64,000 nucleotides of DNA from Alphaproteobacteria bacterium RIFCSPHIGHO2_01_FULL_41_14 (GTDB taxonomy: Bacteria; Pseudomonadota; Alphaproteobacteria; UBA7879; UBA5542): assembly GCA_001767855.1 (NCBI GenBank), contig MEMF01000002.1, positions 743,493 through 807,492 on the forward strand. Direction: 5' to 3'. Positions 1-9,053 of this stretch are shown here, in pieces. The notes under the pieces are model-generated. The model ran no database searches. It saw nothing but the letters and a program-made list of their open reading frames with translations, and had not been told where the DNA came from. The first letter of the stretch is position 1; every line of letters starts with the position of its first letter. Both the position numbers and the translations under genes were made by a program.

Positions 1-554
1 TCCCTCCACTCTTCCAAAGCGGGCTGACCCACGGCCTCCACCGGAGTGCCTTTGAAAAGATCCTGGAAAGGGGCCACCAGAAAAACTGCGCAGACCATAT
101 AAAGGTGAATTGGCCCCACCGTTTTCACAAAAGGCTGGATAAATTCTTTGCCTTCTGGTGGATCGAAATTATCGTAGATGGCCACTTGTTGTGATTTGGG
201 GAAGGCATTTAAAACCTGTGCTTGCCCAGCAGAGGCCATACCCGCCAATACAATCTTGGGCTCAAATTCTTTTTGTACTGATCGTATGTCTGTTTCTGAT
301 AACAATTGTCCCCGATTTTCCAAACTTCCGCTCTTCAGAATATGGAGCATCTTTTCATCCTTAAAAATATCCACCCCCCGTCCAAAAGCAGTAATAGCAT
401 AGGTCATATTATTTTTTGTAATCTCAGGAAGGAGTCGCTTCATAATGTTCGAATCCCCTGTATCATAGGCACAGAGCAAAACATCCACAGGTTTCCCTGC
501 GAAGGTTGATAAACATAAACAAATGAGTAGGTAAAAGATTGAAAAAATACGCAT
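1..554 (-). CDS. Secreted protein of unknown function (3' end outside window)
   Basis: An open frame of about 184 codons runs off the left edge; ATG at 552-554. It begins with a clear signal peptide: Met-Arg-Ile, a hydrophobic stretch of about 14 residues, then an Ala-type cleavage site near residue 19. The mature part opens with a beta-strand-like VDVLLCAYDTGDSN segment and later has KIVLAGMASAGQAQ, which suggests a Rossmann-like alpha/beta fold. I do not recognise the family. It lies 32 nt downstream of glmS on the same strand and may be the last gene of a glmU-glmS transcript. Export is well supported by the leader; function is not known. Confidence 0.75.
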   Translation of the reverse strand, partial: MRIFSIFYLLICLCLSTFAGKPVDVLLCAYDTGDSNIMKRLLPEITKNNMTYAITAFGRGVDIFKDEKMLHILKSGSLENRGQLLSETDIRSVQKEFEPKIVLAGMASAGQAQVLNAFPKSQQVAIYDNFDPPEGKEFIQPFVKTVGPIHLYMVCAVFLVAPFQDLFKGTPVEAVGQPALEEWR

Positions 555-586
555 GTCCACACCTCTTCAAAACAATTAAACGAAGG

Positions 587-2407
587 CTATTCGACGGTGA
601 CAGACTTTGCGAGATTTCTTGGTTGATCCACATCATTTCCTTCCAAGACCGCTGTCTTATAGGCCAACAACTGAATCGGAATGGTGTAGAGAATGGGGAG
701 GAAAACTGAGGCCATTTCTGGCATCTCAAAACCGTCGTACACCTTCTTGGCAAAAGTTTTAACACAAGCAGCATCCCCAAACAATAAAACTTTCCCCTTC
801 CGAGCAATGACTTCTTCTAAATTTGACTGATTTTTTTCTTTCAATTCATCAGGTGGTAACAAGAAAACGATGGGGGTATTTTCATCAATCAACGCAATGG
901 GGCCATGCTTCAATTCACCGCTGGGTGCCCCCTCCGCATGCAAATAAGAAAGCTCTTTCATTTTCAAAGCGCCCTCCATGGCAATGGGATAGAACGCTCC
1001 ACGCCCAAGATACAGGATGCTTCTTTTTCCTTTTAAGAAATGGGCCGCCCGATCAATATCAGCTTGCCGATCTAAGAGCGCCTCCACATACGAGGGGATA
1101 TGACGCATATTTTTTATAAGATCCTGATAACCCTTTTTTTCCAAATGTCCCTTTTCTTTGGATAATACCAAAAAAAGACAAGACAAAACCATAAGCTGTG
1201 CCACAAATGCTTTTGTAGACGCCACCCCAATCTCAGGGCCTGCCAAAAGATTCAAAACATAATCAGATTCACGGGCGATCGAACTTTCCGGCACATTCAC
1301 GAGACTGAGGATCTTTTGACCCTTCGACCTGGCATATCGCAGAGCCGCTAATGTATCTGCTGTCTCGCCAGACTGAGAGAGCGCAATGGTGAGTCCCCCT
1401 GTAGGTAAAGGTGGTTGACGATACCGAAATTCAGAGGCAATTTCCACCCGCACCGGTAAAGACGCATGGCGCTCAATCCAGTTCTGTGCCACAAGACCCG
1501 CATAGTAAGATGTACCACACGCCACAATGGTGATGGCCGGCAGCGATGCCCACTCTATCTCGAAGGGAAGTCTGATTTCCTGACGCTCCGCCTCCACGTA
1601 CGTGTCGAGAATCTTTTTCACCACAGCGGGCTGCTCGTAAATCTCTTTCAACATATGGTGTGGGTACGCCCCTTTGTACCCGTGATCTTCCCGCACCGCG
1701 GAGAGAGTTTGAGGGCGTATCACAGCCTGATTACGGTGGTCGTAAATGTCATATCCCTCTTTGCGCACAACCGCCCAATCCCCTTCGTCTAAATAGACTA
1801 AGGTTTGGGTCAAAGCGGAGAGCGCCAAGGCATCAGACCCCACATACATCTCTCCTTTTCCAACACCTAAAGCCAGGGGGCTGCCCCGACGTCCACAAAT
1901 AATTAAATCATTGTGATTTCGGAAAATCATGACAAGGGCGAAAGCCCCTTCTAATTTCTCAAAAGAAAGGGAAGCTGCTTCTTGGGGAGTGCGGCCTACT
2001 TTCAGAAAACTCGTCACCAGATGCGCCACCACTTCTGAATCTGTTTCTGAGTGAAAAACAGCCCCCTGTTGAAGAAGAACTTCTTTCAACGGTTGATGGT
2101 TTTCGATGATCCCATTATGAACAATGGCCACGTCTTTTGTGACATGGGGATGGGCATTTCTCTCTGACGGTACCCCATGGGTCGCCCACCTGGTATGCCC
2201 AATGCCCGTCAATCCCTCAATGGGATCTCTCTGCAGCAAAGCCTCAAGAATAGCAATCTTTCCTTCCGCTCGACGCACTTGGATCTGTCCTTGATCCAGC
2301 ACCGCAATACCGGATGAGTCATATCCTCTGTACTCGAGGGTTCTGAGCCCAGAGAGCAGCCGAGATACCACATTTTTTTTCCCCACGATACCAATGATGC
2401 CGCACAT
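587..2407 (-). CDS. glmS: Glutamine--fructose-6-phosphate aminotransferase
   Basis: It makes glucosamine-6-phosphate from fructose-6-phosphate and glutamine, the first committed step to UDP-GlcNAc for peptidoglycan and lipid A. The 606-residue length is usual for the family. The protein starts MCGIIGIVG, placing the catalytic Cys2 of the class II glutamine amidotransferase domain (about 1-215). Two SIS sugar-isomerase domains follow (about 285-415 and 455-595), and it ends in the conserved DQPRNLAKSVTVE tail. Its start lies 9 nt from the glmU stop, so the two sequential pathway enzymes are almost certainly cotranscribed. No glmS ribozyme is visible upstream. Confidence 0.97.
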   Translation of the reverse strand: MCGIIGIVGKKNVVSRLLSGLRTLEYRGYDSSGIAVLDQGQIQVRRAEGKIAILEALLQRDPIEGLTGIGHTRWATHGVPSERNAHPHVTKDVAIVHNGIIENHQPLKEVLLQQGAVFHSETDSEVVAHLVTSFLKVGRTPQEAASLSFEKLEGAFALVMIFRNHNDLIICGRRGSPLALGVGKGEMYVGSDALALSALTQTLVYLDEGDWAVVRKEGYDIYDHRNQAVIRPQTLSAVREDHGYKGAYPHHMLKEIYEQPAVVKKILDTYVEAERQEIRLPFEIEWASLPAITIVACGTSYYAGLVAQNWIERHASLPVRVEIASEFRYRQPPLPTGGLTIALSQSGETADTLAALRYARSKGQKILSLVNVPESSIARESDYVLNLLAGPEIGVASTKAFVAQLMVLSCLFLVLSKEKGHLEKKGYQDLIKNMRHIPSYVEALLDRQADIDRAAHFLKGKRSILYLGRGAFYPIAMEGALKMKELSYLHAEGAPSGELKHGPIALIDENTPIVFLLPPDELKEKNQSNLEEVIARKGKVLLFGDAACVKTFAKKVYDGFEMPEMASVFLPILYTIPIQLLAYKTAVLEGNDVDQPRNLAKSVTVE

Positions 2408-2416
2408 AAAAGGACC

Positions 2417-3745
2417 TTATTTCTTTGAATGTTTTGAACGAAATTTTGTGGAAGCACCCCGGATGTTTTTTTGAGGAGCTCGGGAAAGGGCGATGTCTCC
2501 CGCAGGCACATCATCCGTAATCACACTGCCGGCGCCAATCATGGCATCTTTGCCTAACGTGATGGGAGCCACTAATGCTGTGTTTGACCCCACAAAGACA
2601 CCGTCTTTAATTACCGTCTTATGTTTGCTGTACCCATCATAATTACAGGTGATGGTCCCTGCGCCGATGTTCACGCGATTACCCAACTCGGCGTCTCCAA
2701 TATACGTCAAATGAGACACTTTTGCTTCTGTTCCCAGAATGGATTTCTTAATTTCCACAAAGTTCCCCACCTTACATTTTTTTCCCACAACTGTTCCCGG
2801 GCGCAGGCGGGCAAAAGGCCCCACCACTGCTCCTTGACGAACATGGGCGCCTTCCAAATGAGAGAATGCTTTGATCTCGACCCCTGCTTCTAAAGTCACC
2901 CCTGGCCCCATAAAAACATTAGGTTCAATGAGAACATCTGGGGTAATTTCTGTATCGTAACTGAAGTATACAGAGTCCGGATCCAAAAGGGTCACACCCT
3001 TCTCTAAAAATTCTTTTCTTTTTCGGGTTTGAAACGTTTTTTCGGCGCGCGCTAACTCTCCTTGAGTATTAATGCCTTGCAGTTCCGATAACGCACCTTC
3101 CTCCACCACCACAGAATAGCCCTCTTGACGGGCGATCTTTACGATATCTGGCAGATAAAATTCTTTTTGCTGATTTTTATTCCCAATCTTTTTCAACAAG
3201 GGCAGCACCACCTTGTGACGAATCAAGAAAATACCAGAACTGCAGAGAGTGACTTTACGTTGCTCAGGGGTACAGTCTACGGCCTCAACCACTTCCTCCA
3301 CCTGACCCGATGCATTCACAAGGACCCGACCATAAGCGTTTTCTTCCTGAACCTGCATGCCCAGCATAACAACATCGTGGTCTTGTCCTTTTTTTATGAT
3401 GCGCTGCAGGGTCTGTTCCGTGATCAGGGGCACATCCCCATACAAAATAAGGATATCCGTTTTATAAGAGGAGATTTCCTTTTCAGCCGCGAGCACCGCG
3501 TGAGCCGTCCCTAAGGGGTGGTCTTGAATGGCATGATCCAAGGCAGGGAAAGAGTCCCTCACCCTCTCCATACCTGGCGCTGTCACCAGACAGGTGTTCC
3601 GACAGTGAAGCTTTTTCAACGTTTCCACCAGGTGCGCTATCATGGATTGCCCCCCAATGCGATGCAACACTTTGGGGAGAGCGGCGTGCATACGTGTGCC
3701 ACTGCCGGCTGCTAAAATAATGGTTGAAAAAAGATTGGTTTTCAT
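2417..3745 (-). CDS. glmU: Bifunctional UDP-GlcNAc pyrophosphorylase / glucosamine-1-P acetyltransferase
   Basis: It carries out the last two steps of UDP-GlcNAc synthesis in the cytoplasm. The N-terminal half has the nucleotidyltransferase signature LAAGSGTRM near residue 12. The C-terminal half is a left-handed beta-helix acetyltransferase with hexapeptide-type repeats and the conserved NIGAGTITCNYDG region. I chose the ATG at 3743-3745, giving 442 residues, because the frame upstream of it (12 more codons) has no family resemblance. The gene lies just upstream of glmS, forming a compact amino-sugar operon. Confidence 0.96.
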   Translation of the reverse strand: MKTNLFSTIILAAGSGTRMHAALPKVLHRIGGQSMIAHLVETLKKLHCRNTCLVTAPGMERVRDSFPALDHAIQDHPLGTAHAVLAAEKEISSYKTDILILYGDVPLITEQTLQRIIKKGQDHDVVMLGMQVQEENAYGRVLVNASGQVEEVVEAVDCTPEQRKVTLCSSGIFLIRHKVVLPLLKKIGNKNQQKEFYLPDIVKIARQEGYSVVVEEGALSELQGINTQGELARAEKTFQTRKRKEFLEKGVTLLDPDSVYFSYDTEITPDVLIEPNVFMGPGVTLEAGVEIKAFSHLEGAHVRQGAVVGPFARLRPGTVVGKKCKVGNFVEIKKSILGTEAKVSHLTYIGDAELGNRVNIGAGTITCNYDGYSKHKTVIKDGVFVGSNTALVAPITLGKDAMIGAGSVITDDVPAGDIALSRAPQKNIRGASTKFRSKHSKK

Positions 3746-3847
3746 GATTTTAGCATAAGCGAAAAATCGGCATCTTACCACTAGATGTTATTGAAAAATT
3801 ATGACAATTTCTTACAGAGAATCGGAATGAGTTTTCTGACGAATCCT

Positions 3848-4264
3848 TTAGGCCGTGATTTCACGCTCGCTAAAGAAGAATGCAATTTCATTCTTCGCGT
3901 TTTCCAATGAATCTGACCCATGGACAGAATTGGCCTCGATAGATTCAGAAAACATCTCACGGATAGTCCCTTTAGCTGCTTGTGCAGGATTGGTGGCGCC
4001 CATAATTTCACGATTTTTCGCCACAGCATTTTTTCCTTCTAACACTTGAACAACAACAGGACCTGAGGTCATAAAATCGCAAAGCTCTCCATAGAAAGGG
4101 CGGTCCTTGTGCACTGCGTAAAACTTTTTTGCGTCCGCTTCTGTCAGTTGCAACCGCTTCTGGGCCACAATTCGCAACCCTGCCTTTTCAAAGCAAGCAT
4201 TAATTTGTCCAGTTAGATTACGACGCGTTGCGTCTGGCTTAATAATGGATAATGTACGTTCCAT
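3848..4264 (-). CDS. ndk: Nucleoside diphosphate kinase
   Basis: It transfers the gamma phosphate of ATP to other (d)NDPs through a phosphohistidine intermediate. At 138 residues it is the standard length. The start [12 protein letters not shown] and the active-site motif NSVHGSDS (His115) are intact. A GGAG ribosome-binding site lies just upstream of the ATG at 4264. It appears to be a single-gene unit, separated from glmU by about 100 nt and from mucR by about 150 nt. Confidence 0.97.
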   Translation of the reverse strand: MERTLSIIKPDATRRNLTGQINACFEKAGLRIVAQKRLQLTEADAKKFYAVHKDRPFYGELCDFMTSGPVVVQVLEGKNAVAKNREIMGATNPAQAAKGTIREMFSESIEANSVHGSDSLENAKNEIAFFFSEREITA

Positions 4265-4410
4265 TCAATATTTCTCCTTAAAGTAATAGAGGGAAAATAA
4301 GGAAATTCACCGGATTTGTCAAAAGCTTTCAGCTGAAGAGGACAATTTTCCTGAAGAAAACTCAGTCCTTCAAAAATCGCGCTCTCTCAGCTCATAAATT
4401 TTATTAAAAA

Positions 4411-4839
4411 CTATACTTCTACTTCTCTTGGTTGTTTCCGATTCCGACTCCCCAGTCCTATGTTCTTGGCGAGACTACTTCGTTTCTTGGCATAGTTGGG
4501 CGCCACAGACGGATAATCAATTGCAAGACCCCATCGGGCCCGATACTCAGGAAGGCTCATGCCATAGACAGCTTTTAAATGTCGCTTGAGCATTTTTAGT
4601 TTCTTTCCATCCTCTAAACAAATAATGTAATCAGGGGTTACTGACTTCTTAACGGGAACGGCTGGTACCAAACTGGAATTTTGAACAAGCTGAGGAGATT
4701 TAACCTTGGTCAAAGTGCCATAAACTTGTTGAATTAAAGCAGGTAAATCAGCCGAAGAAACGGCGTTATTAGAAACATGGGCCGCAACAATATTCGTCGT
4801 CAAAGATAAAATATGATCAATGTTGTTTTTTTCATTCAT
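4411..4839 (-). CDS. mucR: MucR/Ros family zinc-finger-type transcriptional regulator
   Basis: MucR/Ros proteins are alphaproteobacterial DNA-binding regulators of surface polysaccharide, motility and host-interaction genes, and can act as nucleoid organisers. The family signature is visible from residue 70: DYIICLEDGKKLK, LKRHLKAVYGMSLPEYRARWGL. Of the four classical zinc ligands, Cys74 and His87 remain. The second position is Asp77, and the last-His position falls at Val91/Tyr92, so zinc binding is doubtful; some family members fold without zinc. N-terminal residues 5-45 match the usual oligomerisation segment. A good AGAGG ribosome-binding site precedes the ATG. The 146 nt upstream are very AT-rich, as expected for a self-binding regulator. 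Confidence 0.9.
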   Translation of the reverse strand: MNEKNNIDHILSLTTNIVAAHVSNNAVSSADLPALIQQVYGTLTKVKSPQLVQNSSLVPAVPVKKSVTPDYIICLEDGKKLKMLKRHLKAVYGMSLPEYRARWGLAIDYPSVAPNYAKKRSSLAKNIGLGSRNRKQPREVEV

Positions 4840-4985
4840 TTTATACCTCTATTTTATAATTTTATTCTTATTATAATATTTTTATATTTTCAGATACCGC
4901 TATACTATTTTTAAAATTAAAAAGCAATCTTTTTGGTGGCCCTAAAAACAAGTACATTTTAATCTTTCATTCTTTTTCTATATTT

Positions 4986-5429
4986 TTATTTAATTGTTTT
5001 CATCATGACATGTGCGGATTTGTTTTGTTTATTGGAATAGTAATCCTTTCTATTGCCCGTGATGGTAAATCCAACTTTCGTATAAAAATGAAAGGCGGCC
5101 TCGTTCTCAACCGAAACCTCTAGAAAAAGATGACTTATTTTTCTTTTTCTCAAATAAGCCTCTGTTTTCTCTAGCAAATTATGTGCGATCTTTTGCCTCC
5201 GGACAGAGGGATGCACAACAATTAAAAGAATTTCAGCTTCATCTGCCGCCATTTGAATGAAAGAAAATCCTCTCAGTTGATCGCCCTGAAAGGCCCCCCA
5301 TGCTTGACAGCTGTCTAACATCATAAATTTATGAAGGTCGTGCGCGGACCAAAGAGAGGCCGGAAATCCCTCTCTTAAAAGCTGCTCCATCCCTGGCACA
5401 TCCAGATTAGAGAGGAATCTGTTTTCCAT
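4986..5429 (-). CDS. rimI: Ribosomal-protein-alanine N-acetyltransferase-like GNAT protein
   Basis: This is a 147-residue GNAT-fold acetyltransferase. The acetyl-CoA-binding stretch is seen as LLIVVHPSVRRQKIAHNLLEK (roughly 77-97), followed by LFLEVSVENEAAFHFYTKVGF, typical of RimI. RimI acetylates the N-terminal Ala of ribosomal protein S18. It overlaps the 3' end of tsaB by 23 nt, the usual tsaB-rimI pairing in alphaproteobacteria, so translation is probably coupled. The assignment rests on family motifs plus context; another protein substrate is possible. Confidence 0.88.
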   Translation of the reverse strand: MENRFLSNLDVPGMEQLLREGFPASLWSAHDLHKFMMLDSCQAWGAFQGDQLRGFSFIQMAADEAEILLIVVHPSVRRQKIAHNLLEKTEAYLRKRKISHLFLEVSVENEAAFHFYTKVGFTITGNRKDYYSNKQNKSAHVMMKTIK

Positions 5430-6057
5430 GAATCTCCGGATCCCTCAAGTAATATGGCTCAGAGGAAAAATCGGAACGATCTCTCTCTCTATAAAAACGA
5501 AAAGACCGGAGACCTTCTTCTGCCTCTAAAGGGTAGATTTCTCTTCCCGAGATGAGACCAGGAATAAGAACAGCGTCAACATTACCCACCACATGAAGAT
5601 TATTCTGAGAAGCATAAAAGACACTAATTTCTTCGTAAGACATGACCGTCTCAAAAGACGGGTCCAACTCTCCTGCTTCAAAAAATCCGACGAAACAATC
5701 ATCCCGACGCGTATCAATCAAAACCAAGAGATTTTTTTCCATATTTTCTAAGCTGCGATAAATGGCAAACCCTGTGAGTCCAAAACTAGGAATTCCTCCA
5801 GCTAATGAGATGCCCTGGGCCACCGCAAGGCCTACTCTGAGCCCTGTAAAAGAACCTGGCCCCCGATTCACCACCACGCCATCCAATTGTTTCCAGGAGG
5901 TCTCAGACGCCGTTAAAACCTCTTGGATCAGCCCCATGAGATGCCCCGCTTGGCCGTACGGCATGGAAATTGATTTTTTGGAGAGAACAGAGGCATCTCT
6001 TCCCACCGCCACCGAGCAAAGATCTCCAGAGGTTTCGATGCCCAAAAGGCAATGCAA
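5407..6057 (-). CDS. tsaB: tRNA threonylcarbamoyladenosine biosynthesis protein TsaB
   Basis: TsaB is the non-catalytic partner of TsaD in making t6A37 on ANN-decoding tRNAs. It shows the ASKHA-type start LLGIETSGDLCSVAV and the conserved NRGPGSFTGLRVGLAVAQG block. I favour the TTG at 6055-6057 as start: it places the first beta strand at the usual position and lies one base after the recA stop codon. An in-frame ATG at 6105 lies inside recA and would add 16 unrelated residues. The gene is sandwiched between recA and rimI on one strand. Confidence 0.88.
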   Translation of the reverse strand: MHCLLGIETSGDLCSVAVGRDASVLSKKSISMPYGQAGHLMGLIQEVLTASETSWKQLDGVVVNRGPGSFTGLRVGLAVAQGISLAGGIPSFGLTGFAIYRSLENMEKNLLVLIDTRRDDCFVGFFEAGELDPSFETVMSYEEISVFYASQNNLHVVGNVDAVLIPGLISGREIYPLEAEEGLRSFRFYRERDRSDFSSEPYYLRDPEIHGKQIPL

Positions 6058-6058
6058 T

Positions 6059-7096
6059 CTATGCCCCTTCTGGCTCAATGGACCCATCTTCAATGGCCTT
6101 GGCAATCACCCCTTGCCGATCCAGAATTTCCTGTTCGATGGATTTCATCACGGCAGGATTTTCTTTTAAATACTTGCGAGTTGCTTCTTTTCCTTGACCA
6201 AGCTGGGTGTTTTTCCATGAATACCAGGCACCGGACTTCTCAATAACGTCTGCTTTAACGCCTAAGTCGATGATCTCTCCTGTTTTGGAAATACCTTCCC
6301 CATACATAATATCAAATTCAATGACTTTAAAAGGGGGGGCTACTTTGTTTTTCACCACCTTCACACGGGTTTGGTTTCCCACAATTTCTTCTTTATCTTT
6401 AATGGCTCCAATCCGGCGGATATCCAAACGAACAGACGCATAAAATTTCAAGGCATTTCCCCCTGTGGTGGTTTCTGGGTTTCCAAACATAACCCCAATT
6501 TTTTGTCGAATTTGGTTAATGAAAATCACCATGCATTTCGATCGAGAAATAGAAGCCGTGAGTTTACGCAAGGCTTGGCTCATGAGCCGCGCTTGCAATC
6601 CCATATGGGCATCTCCCATGTCCCCTTCTAATTCTGCCTTTGGCACAAGGGCCGCCACGCTATCCACAACCAACACATCAATGGCCCCAGACCTTACCAA
6701 GGTATCCGCGATTTCCAAGGCTTGCTCGCCATTGTCTGGCTGGGAAATAATCAGTTGCTCTGTGCTCACTTTCAATTTTCTGGCATAAACAGGGTCCAAG
6801 GCATGCTCCGCATCGATGAAAGCACAGGTGCCGCCCGCTTTCTGCGCTTCTGCCACCACATGTAAAGCAAGAGTAGTTTTGCCTGAGCTTTCTGGCCCAT
6901 AAATTTCAATGATCCGCCCTTTGGGCAATCCACCAATTCCCAAGGCAATATCTAACCCAATGGAACCTGTGGAAATCGATTCAATTTCAACCTTGTTATC
7001 TTCACCCAGCGTCATGATGGACCCCTTACCAAAGGCTCGCTCAATTTGTTTTAAAGCCGCATCTAAAGCTTTTGTTTTTTCGCTGATCGTTGTCAT
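6059..7096 (-). CDS. recA: Recombinase RecA
   Basis: RecA forms ATP-dependent filaments for homologous recombination and SOS signalling. The P-loop GPESSGKTT, the [10 protein letters not shown] core and the loop L2 segment [19 protein letters not shown] are intact. I chose the ATG at 7094-7096, giving 345 residues starting [19 protein letters not shown]; an upstream in-frame extension of 11 codons overlaps the promoter. Its divergent partner is aspS. I could not find a convincing alphaproteobacterial LexA box in the 160 nt between them. The stop codon is separated from the tsaB start by a single base. Confidence 0.97.
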   Translation of the reverse strand: MTTISEKTKALDAALKQIERAFGKGSIMTLGEDNKVEIESISTGSIGLDIALGIGGLPKGRIIEIYGPESSGKTTLALHVVAEAQKAGGTCAFIDAEHALDPVYARKLKVSTEQLIISQPDNGEQALEIADTLVRSGAIDVLVVDSVAALVPKAELEGDMGDAHMGLQARLMSQALRKLTASISRSKCMVIFINQIRQKIGVMFGNPETTTGGNALKFYASVRLDIRRIGAIKDKEEIVGNQTRVKVVKNKVAPPFKVIEFDIMYGEGISKTGEIIDLGVKADVIEKSGAWYSWKNTQLGQGKEATRKYLKENPAVMKSIEQEILDRQGVIAKAIEDGSIEPEGA

Positions 7097-7142
7097 CTTA
7101 TCCTCGTTACTACTAATGGGTTGATACATTTGAGATTAAGTT

Positions 7143-7170
7143 AATATACCACCTGACTTGCGTAAAGCAA
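7143..7170 (-). promoter_or_regulatory. Probable sigma-70 promoter for recA
   Basis: On the minus strand, TTGCTT (7165-7170) and TATATT (7143-7148) are separated by 16 nt, and the -10 box lies about 46 nt upstream of the recA ATG. The match to TTGACA/TATAAT is fair. Confidence 0.45.
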
Positions 7171-7180
7171 TAGAATTCAC

Positions 7181-7210
7181 TTGCCACTTTCAACTCTATG
7201 CTTCTATAAA
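7181..7210 (+). promoter_or_regulatory. Probable sigma-70 promoter for aspS
   Basis: TTGCCA (7181-7186) and TATAAA (7205-7210) are separated by 18 nt, about 46 nt upstream of the aspS ATG. It lies in the divergent recA-aspS intergenic region, so both promoters sit back to back. Confidence 0.5.
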
Positions 7211-7256
7211 TGAGGGTTATATTACTTGGTCTACTCATTACTGAAGGAACTAAAGA

Positions 7257-9053
7257 ATGCACCCTTATCGAACTCATACCTGTGGGCAACTGAGAAAAGA
7301 AAATACAGAACAACGGGTCCGCCTTTCCGGCTGGGTGCACCGCAAGCGGGACCATGGAAATCTTTTGTTTATTGACTTAAGAGACCATTATGGCATTACA
7401 CAATGTGTTATTCAAACAACAAACCCTCTTTTCCCGGTGGCGGAACGTGCCACGCTCGAAAGCGTTTTAACCATTTCTGGCACGGTGATCGCCCGGTCTC
7501 CTAACACCATTAATTCAGATTTAGGCACAGGAGAAATTGAATTAAATATCGAAGGCCTTCACATTGAATCTCTCTCCCACACCTTGCCTCTACAAGTAAA
7601 TGGGTCTGAGGACTACCCAGAAGAAACACGCCTTAAATACAGGTTTTTAGATCTGCGTCGCAAAAAAATTCATGAGAATATTATTCTGCGCAACCACATC
7701 ATTTCCAGTTTGCGCCGTCGCATGCAAGAGAACGGATTTATGGAATTTCAAACACCCATTTTAACGGCCAGCTCTCCAGAAGGCGCACGCGACTTCCTGG
7801 TGCCCAGCCGTCTGCATCCCGGCAAGTTTTATGCGCTGCCACAAGCTCCTCAGCAATTCAAACAATTGCTCATGATTTCAGGGTTTGATCGATACTTTCA
7901 GATTGCCCCTTGTTTTAGAGACGAAGATGCGCGGGCCGATCGCTCGCCAGGAGAGTTCTATCAGCTCGATATGGAAATGTCCTTCGTCACCCAAGACGAA
8001 GTATTTGAAGTTCTCGAGTCTGTTCTCCAGGGCGTTTTTACGGAATTTGCAAACAATCGACGCGTATCTCCCCTCCCCTTCAAAAAGATTCCGTATCAAG
8101 AATCCATGCTGCATTATGGGTCGGATAAACCCGATCTGCGCAACCCGCTTCTCATTCAAGATGTCACCACTATTTTTGAGTCGTCTTCCTTTTCCATTTT
8201 TGTGGAAAACATTAAAAGAGGTCAGGTGGTTCGCGCCATTCCAGCCCCAGCAGTGTCCAATCAACCTCGCAGTTTTTTTGAAAAACTAAATGAGTGGGCA
8301 CAAACCCAGGGACTTCCCGGATTGGGGTATATTCTTTTCAAAGATGGCGACGCCAAAGGGCCCATCGCCAAGTTTCTACAAAACCATCATCTAGAGGCGC
8401 TTCAAAAGAAGCTGCGCCTCAACAACGGAGATGCCGTCTTTTTCATCTGTCAAACGAAAGAGATAGCCCCTAAGTTTGCGGGCCTCATCCGAACAAAATT
8501 GGCGGAAGAACTTGGATTGCTTGACCCCAACGCCTTCGAGTTCTGCTGGGTCACCGATTACCCCATGTTTGAGATCGATGAGAAAACGGGGAAGATTGAA
8601 TTTAGTCACAACCCCTTCTCCATGCCTCAGGGAGGCCTCGCTGCCTTAACGAATCAAGACCCGTTAACGGTAAAGGCGTATCAGTACGACCTCGTCTGCA
8701 ATGGCATTGAGCTCTCCAGCGGTGCCATTCGGAACCACTTACCCGACGTGATGCGCAAAGCATTCGAAATCGCCGGTTACTCTGAAGACGATCTTGAGAG
8801 AAGATTCGGAGGCATGTTGCGAGCCTTGGAATATGGAGCCCCTCCCCACGGAGGAAGCGCGCCCGGCATCGACCGCATTGTCATGCTGCTCGCCAATGAA
8901 CCCAACATTCGAGAGGTGATTGCCTTTCCCATGACGCAGCAAGCCGAAGATCTTTTGATGGGTGCCCCGGCGGTGGTTGATTCCACCCATTTGCAAGAAA
9001 TTCATATTCGTATTGCAGAACCCTCCAAAAAAGGCCATAATTCGCGGGGTTAA
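7257..9053 (+). CDS. aspS: Aspartyl-tRNA synthetase
   Basis: This is a class II aminoacyl-tRNA synthetase of bacterial type. Its 598 residues cover the N-terminal OB fold (about 1-110), the catalytic core with motif 2 around [11 protein letters not shown], the inserted GAD domain (about 280-410) and the C-terminal motif 3 [15 protein letters not shown]. All expected landmarks are present. The stop TAA overlaps by one base the start of the MFS gene that follows (TAATG), suggesting cotranscription. Confidence 0.97.
   Translation: MHPYRTHTCGQLRKENTEQRVRLSGWVHRKRDHGNLLFIDLRDHYGITQCVIQTTNPLFPVAERATLESVLTISGTVIARSPNTINSDLGTGEIELNIEGLHIESLSHTLPLQVNGSEDYPEETRLKYRFLDLRRKKIHENIILRNHIISSLRRRMQENGFMEFQTPILTASSPEGARDFLVPSRLHPGKFYALPQAPQQFKQLLMISGFDRYFQIAPCFRDEDARADRSPGEFYQLDMEMSFVTQDEVFEVLESVLQGVFTEFANNRRVSPLPFKKIPYQESMLHYGSDKPDLRNPLLIQDVTTIFESSSFSIFVENIKRGQVVRAIPAPAVSNQPRSFFEKLNEWAQTQGLPGLGYILFKDGDAKGPIAKFLQNHHLEALQKKLRLNNGDAVFFICQTKEIAPKFAGLIRTKLAEELGLLDPNAFEFCWVTDYPMFEIDEKTGKIEFSHNPFSMPQGGLAALTNQDPLTVKAYQYDLVCNGIELSSGAIRNHLPDVMRKAFEIAGYSEDDLERRFGGMLRALEYGAPPHGGSAPGIDRIVMLLANEPNIREVIAFPMTQQAEDLLMGAPAVVDSTHLQEIHIRIAEPSKKGHNSRG

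Noticed and set aside
7097..7256. LexA box controlling recA
   Set aside because: I could not find a GTTC-N7-GTTC or GAAC-type repeat in the recA-aspS gap, so no SOS operator is claimed.
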